A stretch of DNA of 64,000 nt. Origin: Zoogloea sp041914405 (lineage in GTDB: Bacteria > Pseudomonadota > Gammaproteobacteria > Burkholderiales > Rhodocyclaceae). The stretch is taken from positions 1 to 64,000 of the forward strand of contig NZ_JAYSDK010000029.1 of NCBI RefSeq assembly GCF_041914405.1, read 5' to 3'. Below are positions 58,780 to 64,000 of this stretch, piece after piece. The notes under the pieces are model-generated. The model was not told the DNA's origin, searched no databases, and saw only the letters and a program-made list of their open reading frames with translations. Each line of letters opens with the position of its first letter. The stretch's first letter is position 1. A program made the position numbers and the translations under genes.

Positions 58780-59295
58780 TCAATGCAGCATCTGTACGCG
58801 CGGCGCGCCACCCGCAATGGGCCCGGTAAGCCAGGACGGCCAGGACGCCAGCGGCCATTCAGCCACCCCGCACTGCGCATGCAGGATCCCCAGCCATTGC
58901 CGCAGGGCCTGTGGCTGCAAAGTCAGTTCCACCCGAGCCGCTTCTGCCCCCCGGAAAGCCAGGCGCAAAGCCTCCTCACCAGCAGTCACATCCACCGCAT
59001 GAACCAGCCAGTTGCGCCGTGCCGTCTCCGGCTGCACTGGCGGCTGCGGCGACAGCGACTGCAACGCCGCCTGCAAGGCGAAGCCCTGCAGCGCATCAGC
59101 CACGCCGGGATCTTCCGGCACCGCGCCCAGAACGCCCTGCTTCTCCAGCCAGGCACAGAGATGGGGAACGAGCCGACCGATCAGCCGCCGGGTCAGCCAC
59201 ACAACCTCAGCCTCCCCCGGCGCCGTCTCGCCGCTCAGGCGGATGCGGTCTTCCAGCTCTACGTACTCGGTGGTGAAACGCTGCAGTTCGCTCAT
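58780..59295 (-). CDS. Unrecognised 171-aa protein upstream of the protease gene
   Basis: This is a soluble protein without signal peptide or TM helix. The N-terminal part (FTTEYVELEDRIRLSGE) is charged. The C-terminal part is Trp-rich (RQWLGILHAQCGVAEW, SWPSWL) and ends in GGAPRVQMLH. I do not recognise a family. It lies 80 bases before the protease and 16 bases after the small gene upstream, all on one strand, so it is probably co-transcribed with them. A role as protease partner, export chaperone or inhibitor would fit the position but has no sequence support. Confidence 0.7.
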   Translation of the reverse strand: MSELQRFTTEYVELEDRIRLSGETAPGEAEVVWLTRRLIGRLVPHLCAWLEKQGVLGAVPEDPGVADALQGFALQAALQSLSPQPPVQPETARRNWLVHAVDVTAGEEALRLAFRGAEAARVELTLQPQALRQWLGILHAQCGVAEWPLASWPSWLTGPIAGGAPRVQMLH

Positions 59296-59311
59296 CGAAG
59301 ATCCACCGGAC

Positions 59312-59569
59312 TCACACCAGCAGCAGGGTCATGGCGCCCTCCTGCGCGTCCTGCGGCACGCCCACGATGCTGATGACGGTCACGTCCGTTCCCGGTCGCT
59401 CCGCGACGTGGAGATAGGCGTCGCCACCCAGCGGCCACCAGCCGATGGATTCCGCCTCGATGGCGCGCAGCTCTTGCGCCTCGTCCACGCTCGTGCCCAC
59501 CTCCGCGGATACCGGGTGACTCGCATCGGGCACGGGCGTTGCACCGCTGATAATAAGGATGTCGTTCAT
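59312..59569 (-). CDS. Unrecognised 85-aa protein, first gene of the protease operon
   Basis: This is a short acidic protein (MNDILIISGATPVPDASH..., then ELRAIEAESIGWWPLGGDAYLHVAERPG and a hydrophobic C-terminus). A longer frame starts at ATG 59632 and would add 21 residues; neither start has a strong ribosome site. No family is recognised. Conserved spacing with the next gene and normal high-GC codon use suggest that it is real. Confidence 0.6.
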   Translation of the reverse strand: MNDILIISGATPVPDASHPVSAEVGTSVDEAQELRAIEAESIGWWPLGGDAYLHVAERPGTDVTVISIVGVPQDAQEGAMTLLLV

Positions 59570-59921
59570 GGCGCCCGCAGTTTCGCGGCACAGCGGGACA
59601 AGTGCAAGCGCGGCGTGCGGGATCAGACGCATCCTGCTGCTTGGCTACGTGCTTAATCTTGTCCTGTTGCGCGTGGGTGAAGGGAGCCCGCCAAGAAGAC
59701 CGTCACTTCGTGTCCCGCGCAACATCCAAAAAAAGTTTCACCGGTCCTGCATCCTTTGTAATGGTCCTTCGTCTTCCATAGTGGGAAGATACAAGACGGA
59801 GGTGCAGGCCAGAGGTATTCACGCTTGAGGCGCGTCGGCCCGACTTCTGGTGAAGGCAACTCGTACTTACGGTTCGTGAGTAAGGTCGTAGAGGACGGGC
59901 CGAGTTAGCTGGGAGTCGGAC
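59570..59921. other. Non-coding junction between the high-GC genome and the low-GC permease island
   Basis: About 350 bases without a convincing gene. GC content drops visibly from about 59640 onward. Short imperfect dyads (for example CTTAC...GTAAG near 59873-59890) could be regulatory, but nothing is a recognised operator. GGGAG lies ahead of the permease ATG. Confidence 0.5.
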
Positions 59922-61358
59922 ATGGACTGGGTCGTAACCGCGCTTCAAGGAGGCTTCGATAGTCTGGCCTCTTACTTGGCAGCTCACGTTCTGCTTTGCC
60001 TGGTGCCCGCGTTCTTCATCGCCGGGGCATTGTCTGCCTTAGTTCCGCAGCAATCCATCATCCGCTTTCTCGGGCCTGACGCACCCAAGTGGGTGTCCTA
60101 CCCTGCTGCGGCAGGTGCTGGAAGTCTTCTTGCCGTCTGTTCTTGCACCATTCAACCGTTGTTCGCGGGTATCTACAAGAAAGGCGCGGGCCTTGGCCCT
60201 GCGATTACTTTCCTGTTCTTTGCGCCGGCGGCCAACATCCTCGCTCTCTCTTACACAGGCGTCGCGCTGGGCGCAGATTTTGCAATTGCCCGTATTGTGT
60301 TGGCACTCTCTTTCGGCATCGGTATCGGCATGATTATGGCGGTGCTCTTCAGAGAAAGTGATGTCGCACGACTCGCGGACAGCCCCGAGTTCGCATCGAG
60401 TGAATCCATTTCCGGAAAGACTCTCCTCTTCTTGGGGACACTTATCGCGCTCCTCATTGCAGGCACGCTGAAGCTAGATTTCCTGAAGACTGTGCTGGTG
60501 AGCATATCCCTTCCCTGGCACAACGCGATGGCCGTTCAGCAGTTGCTGGACAACTGGGTGCCGGTCAATGAGGCGACCGGGGCCGAAGGCCTGAGCGTGC
60601 AGGGTGCCGCACTCATCGTGGCCCTCGCCTTGATTGGTGGCGTAGCCTGGCATGGGTTGGGCAAGGTGGATGAAGGAATCAACCGGCTGACCACCATCAC
60701 CTTGGTTTTGGTGGTTGCGACCCTGGTGTTTGCAGCGACCGGTATTCAAGTGGGAGAAATGGGCATCACCTTGGTTATCACCGGCCGCACCCTGGCCGTC
60801 ACCGTGACCAGCCTTGCCCTGATACCCCAAGGCCGCCGGTTCGAAGAATGGGACATCCAGCAATGGCTTTGGGAAACCTGGCGATTCGTAAAGATGATTT
60901 TTCCGTTACTCATTGTCGGCGTCTTTCTGGTCGGGGTGATTCGGGTCTTCATACGACCAGAGTGGGTGCAGGCCATTGCCGGAACCAATTCCGTTCTGGC
61001 CAACCTCGCCGGGGTGGTCTTCGGCGTGTTTATGTACTTCCCGACACTGGTCGAGGTTCCCATTGCCAAGATGTTCCTGTCGCTCGGCATGCATCCTGGT
61101 CCGCTCATCGCCTATTTAATGGCAGACCCCGAACTGTCGCTGCAAAGCATCCTGATAACCGCCGCTATCATCGGCAAGCTGCGGGCTTGGACCTACGTAG
61201 GCCTGGTGGCGCTGTTCTCCACGTTGGCGGGTTTGACTTACGGCGCTTGGGTAGATGGTGGTTCAGCGCTGACCCTGGGCCTCGCCGTTGCAGGATTTGT
61301 ACTCGCGCTGAGCGCGATGCTTTATCTCGTCGAAACCCGCCACGACGCACTTACTTGA
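59922..61358 (+). CDS. ArsP/YraQ-type permease (organoarsenical or thiol-metal efflux family)
   Basis: This is a 478-aa integral membrane protein with about ten TM helices of the DUF318/ArsP_1 family. The signature segment AVCSCTIQPLFAGIYKKG with C73 and C75, then GPAITFLFFAPAANILALS, is repeated in degenerate form in the second half (FPTLVEVPIAKMFLSLGMHPGP). ArsP members export trivalent organoarsenicals; other YraQ members have unknown substrates. Codon use and base composition are clearly less GC-rich than the rest of the window, which suggests horizontal transfer. A mini-thioredoxin and a rhodanese-like gene follow. Confidence 0.88.
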   Translation: MDWVVTALQGGFDSLASYLAAHVLLCLVPAFFIAGALSALVPQQSIIRFLGPDAPKWVSYPAAAGAGSLLAVCSCTIQPLFAGIYKKGAGLGPAITFLFFAPAANILALSYTGVALGADFAIARIVLALSFGIGIGMIMAVLFRESDVARLADSPEFASSESISGKTLLFLGTLIALLIAGTLKLDFLKTVLVSISLPWHNAMAVQQLLDNWVPVNEATGAEGLSVQGAALIVALALIGGVAWHGLGKVDEGINRLTTITLVLVVATLVFAATGIQVGEMGITLVITGRTLAVTVTSLALIPQGRRFEEWDIQQWLWETWRFVKMIFPLLIVGVFLVGVIRVFIRPEWVQAIAGTNSVLANLAGVVFGVFMYFPTLVEVPIAKMFLSLGMHPGPLIAYLMADPELSLQSILITAAIIGKLRAWTYVGLVALFSTLAGLTYGAWVDGGSALTLGLAVAGFVLALSAMLYLVETRHDALT

Positions 61359-61369
61359 AGGAGCTCATC

Positions 61370-61603
61370 ATGCTAATCAAGGTTCTTGGCCCCGGGTGTG
61401 CCAAGTGCAAACGGGTAGAGCAACTCACGCGCGAAGCTCTCGCGGAATTAGGACTTGCAGCTGACTTCGAGCACGTCACACAGCTTGAGCAAATCATGGC
61501 CTATCCCATCATGACAACGCCGGCATTAGTGGTCGACGAGGTCGTGAAGTGCTCTGGGCGCATTCCTAGTAAAGACGAAATTCTGGGTTGGCTAAAACAG
61601 TAG
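61370..61603 (+). CDS. Small thioredoxin-fold redox protein (CxxC)
   Basis: This is a 77-aa protein, MLIKVLGPGCAKCKRVEQL with C10 and C13, and a cis-Pro at MTTPALVVDE. It matches the "small redox-active disulfide protein" family often encoded after ArsP/YraQ permeases. GAAGGAG precedes the ATG, and the gene lies 11 bases after the permease. It may reduce or bind the substrate or the permease cysteines; no signal peptide is present. Confidence 0.92.
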   Translation: MLIKVLGPGCAKCKRVEQLTREALAELGLAADFEHVTQLEQIMAYPIMTTPALVVDEVVKCSGRIPSKDEILGWLKQ

Positions 61604-61690
61604 TCATCTCGTCTTGGATAGGTCGAAGGCCGCAATGCTCAACGCGTGATTGAGTAAAAGTGGTTGAATTTCTATACATGGAGGTCTGCC

Positions 61691-62095
61691 ATGAATGCCG
61701 CAGCAGCCCCGGCACCACTGCCACACGCCAAAGAATGCTGTCCGACTTCAACGCGTAAGCGCATTGAATTCAAGCATGCGTTACTGGTGGATGTCCGTGA
61801 AAAAGACGAGTTCGAGAAACTAGCTCTCGATGTGCCCGATTTGTTGAATATCCCGTTAAGTGACTTCGAACGCAGGTTCAAGGAAATCCCGCGAGACCGC
61901 CAGGTCATCATGGTCAGTGCCGACGGTCATGATAGTTTGCGAGCCACGTATTACTTGATGCGCGAAGGTTACGAGGATGTATTGAACATGACTGACGGTA
62001 TTGCCAAATGGATATTTCGCGGTTTCCCTGTCAAGGGAGATAGCAGTGAATTCAAGCTCGACGTGAGCGCGGGAGGTTGTTGCTCTGCCTCCTGA
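61691..62095 (+). CDS. Rhodanese-like protein with cysteine-rich ends, catalytic Cys absent
   Basis: This is a 134-aa rhodanese-fold protein (LLVDVREKDEFEKLALD, then GIAKWIFRGFPV). At the active-site loop, where C-x4-R is expected, the sequence is VSADGHDS, with Ser76 instead of Cys. Sulfur transfer by the usual mechanism is therefore unlikely. Extra cysteine pairs occur at the N-terminus (KECCPTS, C16-C17) and C-terminus (GGCCSAS, C130-C131), suggesting metal or metalloid binding. GGAGG lies before the ATG at 61691. It is 87 bases after the mini-thioredoxin in the same low-GC island. Confidence 0.82.
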   Translation: MNAAAAPAPLPHAKECCPTSTRKRIEFKHALLVDVREKDEFEKLALDVPDLLNIPLSDFERRFKEIPRDRQVIMVSADGHDSLRATYYLMREGYEDVLNMTDGIAKWIFRGFPVKGDSSEFKLDVSAGGCCSAS

Positions 62096-62205
62096 GCCAC
62101 CAAATGTACATTTCAGGAGCTCGTCTGGGCACATGGAAAAGACCTGATGAAGACCTTGCCAATACTCTGGCAGAGACTTGTCGCTAATGGGCTAACCTGT
62201 CCTCG

Positions 62206-62400
62206 ATGCGCACGGACAACGGCCCGGTCTTCACCAGCCGCGTGATCGGGGACTGGATCCAGCGGTACAACCACCAGCAGCCCCATCAGGCGCTGGAGAT
62301 GAATGCGCCTGCTGAGGCATTCGCTTTAGCGGCGAGATCTGCGCAGGATTTGCTGGGTCAATACGCTAGGCCGATCTGCCGAAGTTCGATTTTCATTTAG
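62206..62400 (+). pseudogene. IS3-type transposase (integrase core) remnant with internal deletion
   Basis: The 64-codon frame joins RTDNGPVFTSR, the DDE-domain segment of IS3-family OrfB, directly to WIQRYNHQQPHQALEMNAPAEAF, which normally lies some 60 residues later. The N-terminal catalytic region and the middle are missing. It marks the right side of the low-GC island as a site of past insertion. No terminal inverted repeats were found around it. Confidence 0.75.
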
Positions 62401-62410
62401 TGGGAATAGC

Positions 62411-62433
62411 AAAGGGGCCTTCCGGCCCCTTTT
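62411..62433. terminator. Bidirectional intrinsic terminator downstream of glmS
   Basis: AAAGGGGCC, TTCC, GGCCCCTTT, followed by T on the plus strand and with A bases before it giving U on the minus transcript. It is positioned after the glmS stop (minus strand) and after the transposase remnant (plus strand). Confidence 0.85.
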
Positions 62434-62489
62434 GCTTACTTAGACTCCGACCAACTTTATTCTGTGGACTCAAAAGACGGGCGCGCCCC

Positions 62490-64000
62490 TTATTCCACCG
62501 TCACCGACTTGGCCAGGTTGCGCGGCTTGTCCACATCCGTGCCCTTCACCAGCGCGGCGTGGTAGCTGAGCAGTTGCAGCGGCACGACGTGGAGGATGGG
62601 GGACAGCAGGCCGTAGTGTTCGGGCATGTGCAGAATGTGCACGCCTTCCGACTCGGCGATCTCGCAGCCGACGTCAGCAAACACGTAGAGCTCGCCGCCG
62701 CGGGCGCGGACTTCCTGCAGGTTGGACTTGAGCTTTTCGAGCAGGCTGTCGTTGGGAGCCACAGCGATGACCGGCATCTCCTTGTCCACCAGCGCCAGCG
62801 GGCCGTGCTTGAGTTCGCCGGCCGGGTAGGCTTCAGCGTGTATATAGGAGATTTCCTTGAGCTTGAGGGCGCCTTCCAGGGCGATCGGATAGTGCATGCC
62901 GCGGCCGAGGAAGAGCGCGTGGTTCTTGCCGGCGAAGCGCTGGGCCCAGCGCTCGATCTCGGGCTCCAGCTCGACGACCTTCGCGACGGCGACCGGCAGG
63001 TGGCGCAGCAGGGCCAGGTGGCCGGCCTCGTCGGCTTCGGAGAGGCGGTTGTTCACCTTGGCGAGGGCCAGCGTGAGCAGGGCCAGCGCCGCCAGCTGGG
63101 TGGTAAAGGCCTTGGTGGAGGCGACGCCGATCTCGGGGCCGGCGCGGGTGATGAAGCGCAGCGCGGCCTCCCGCACAATGGCGGACTCCGGCACGTTGCA
63201 GATCGCCAGGGTCTTGGTCATGCCCAGACCCTTGGCGAACTTGAGGGCGGCCAGGGTATCGGCGGTCTCGCCGGACTGGGAGATGACGACCACCAGGGTC
63301 TCTGGGTCGGGCACCGACTCCCGATAGCGGTACTCGCTGGCGATCTCGACCGAGCACGGCAGCTTGGCGATGGCCTCGAGCCAGTACCTGGCCACCAAGC
63401 CGGCGTGGTAGCTGGTACCGCAGGCAAGGATCAGCACCCGGCGGGTGGCGGCGAAGACATCCACCGCGTCACTGCCGAACAGCTGCGGGGACACGCTGCC
63501 GCCGCCGGCAATCATCTCCAGGGTGTTGGCGAGGGCCTGGGGCTGCTCGAAGATTTCCTTCTGCATGTAGTGGCGGTACTTGCCGAGCTCGACCGCGTCG
63601 GCGGACAAGCTGGAGATGTGCACCGGGCGCTCCACCGGCGTACCGTCCTGGCGCGTGACGCGGTAGCCGTCGAGGGTCAGCTCGGCCACATCGCCATCTT
63701 CGAGATAAACCACCTTGCGGGTGACCTGCAGCAGCGCAGCGGTGTCGGAGGCGGCGTAATGGCCGTCCTCGCCAATGCCCAGCAAGAGCGGCGAACCCTT
63801 GCGGGCGACGATGGCGCGGCCCTGATCGATCTCGCTGATCACGCCGATGGCGTAGGCACCGACCAGGTCGGCCAGCGTGGCGCGCACCGCGTCAAACAGG
63901 TCGGGGATGGTCTTCAGTTTGTCGTGCAGCAGGTGGGCGATGGCTTCGGTGTCGGTCTCGGAGGTGAAGGCGTAGCCCTTGGCGCGCAGGGCATCGCGCA
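62490..64000 (-). CDS. glmS: Glutamine-fructose-6-phosphate aminotransferase (partial)
   Basis: The visible 503 residues cover part of the N-terminal glutaminase domain (YAFTSETDTEAIAHLLHD... GAYAIGVISEIDQG) and both SIS isomerase domains (LILACGTSYHAGLVARYW, VVVISQSGETADTLAAL, and C-terminal DKPRNLAKSVTVE). The start with the catalytic Cys1 lies beyond the right edge. The enzyme makes glucosamine-6-phosphate for peptidoglycan and LPS. The C-terminal sequence is complete and normal. Confidence 0.97.
   Translation of the reverse strand, partial: RDALRAKGYAFTSETDTEAIAHLLHDKLKTIPDLFDAVRATLADLVGAYAIGVISEIDQGRAIVARKGSPLLLGIGEDGHYAASDTAALLQVTRKVVYLEDGDVAELTLDGYRVTRQDGTPVERPVHISSLSADAVELGKYRHYMQKEIFEQPQALANTLEMIAGGGSVSPQLFGSDAVDVFAATRRVLILACGTSYHAGLVARYWLEAIAKLPCSVEIASEYRYRESVPDPETLVVVISQSGETADTLAALKFAKGLGMTKTLAICNVPESAIVREAALRFITRAGPEIGVASTKAFTTQLAALALLTLALAKVNNRLSEADEAGHLALLRHLPVAVAKVVELEPEIERWAQRFAGKNHALFLGRGMHYPIALEGALKLKEISYIHAEAYPAGELKHGPLALVDKEMPVIAVAPNDSLLEKLKSNLQEVRARGGELYVFADVGCEIAESEGVHILHMPEHYGLLSPILHVVPLQLLSYHAALVKGTDVDKPRNLAKSVTVE

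Noticed and set aside
59653..59859. Short open frames on both strands between 59570 and 59921
   Set aside because: No ribosome site, no recognisable motif and overlapping frames on both strands; more likely a non-coding junction.
61691..62095. Active sulfurtransferase (rhodanese)
   Set aside because: The expected catalytic cysteine is Ser76 in VSADGHDS.

Overview
The window reads as one contig stretch of a high-GC betaproteobacterium, most likely in or near Rhodocyclales (Azospira / Dechloromonas / Azoarcus-like). This is an inference from gene content and order: a napFDA operon, a caa3-type coxBA-ctaG-coxC block with DUF2244, DUF2909, SURF1, ctaB and ctaA, mpl, aroQ-accB-accC-prmA-DUF3426 protein, an rpoH preceded by a CIRCE element, and a REP-like palindrome family. 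Two runs of N (10 and 100 bases) and some homopolymer-rich stretches show that it is a draft assembly.

Layout. 1-3.5 kb: periplasmic nitrate reductase genes (napA, napD, napF, minus strand) with the start of one more gene at the left edge. 3.6-16.5 kb: a signalling block with a binding-protein lipoprotein, three large hybrid histidine kinases that each end in an HPt domain, and an HD-GYP response regulator. The last two kinases and the HD-GYP gene form one tightly overlapped operon. 16.7-17.6 kb: rpoH under a perfect CIRCE operator. 17.9-27.0 kb: Sco-type copper chaperone, DUF2244 protein, cytochrome oxidase structural and assembly genes and heme A synthesis. 27.1-36.1 kb: housekeeping (mpl, a conserved unknown, a TlpA-like thioredoxin, aroQ, accBC, prmA, a zinc-ribbon/DUF3426 protein, a PfkB kinase, a glycine-zipper lipoprotein), ending in an octamer repeat array that spans a gap. 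36.5-38 kb: an olsB/olsA-like ornithine-lipid pair, then apaH. 38.8-48.9 kb: cell-surface polysaccharide genes (WbpM/CapD-like enzyme, WbpL/WecA-like transferase, Wzm/Wzt ABC exporter, two glycosyltransferases, an LpxL-like acyltransferase, a GNAT protein, a PIG-L deacetylase).

48.9-59.6 kb is the most unusual part. A type I secretion operon (two tandem ABC transporters, an HlyD-type adaptor, a TolC-type channel) is headed by a 217-aa protein that looks like the N-terminal half of an IS605-family TnpB without its RuvC nuclease. The start codon of that gene lies inside a perfect 20-bp inverted repeat that also encloses an extended -10 promoter. On the opposite strand next to it are a glycosyltransferase, a trypsin-like protease without a signal peptide but with a C-terminal Calx-beta domain (a plausible substrate of the exporter), and two genes I do not recognise.

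59.9-62.4 kb is a visibly lower-GC insertion: an ArsP/YraQ-type permease, a CxxC mini-thioredoxin, a rhodanese-like protein without its catalytic cysteine, and a decayed transposase fragment. glmS (partial) closes the window. I found no tRNA, rRNA or CRISPR array.
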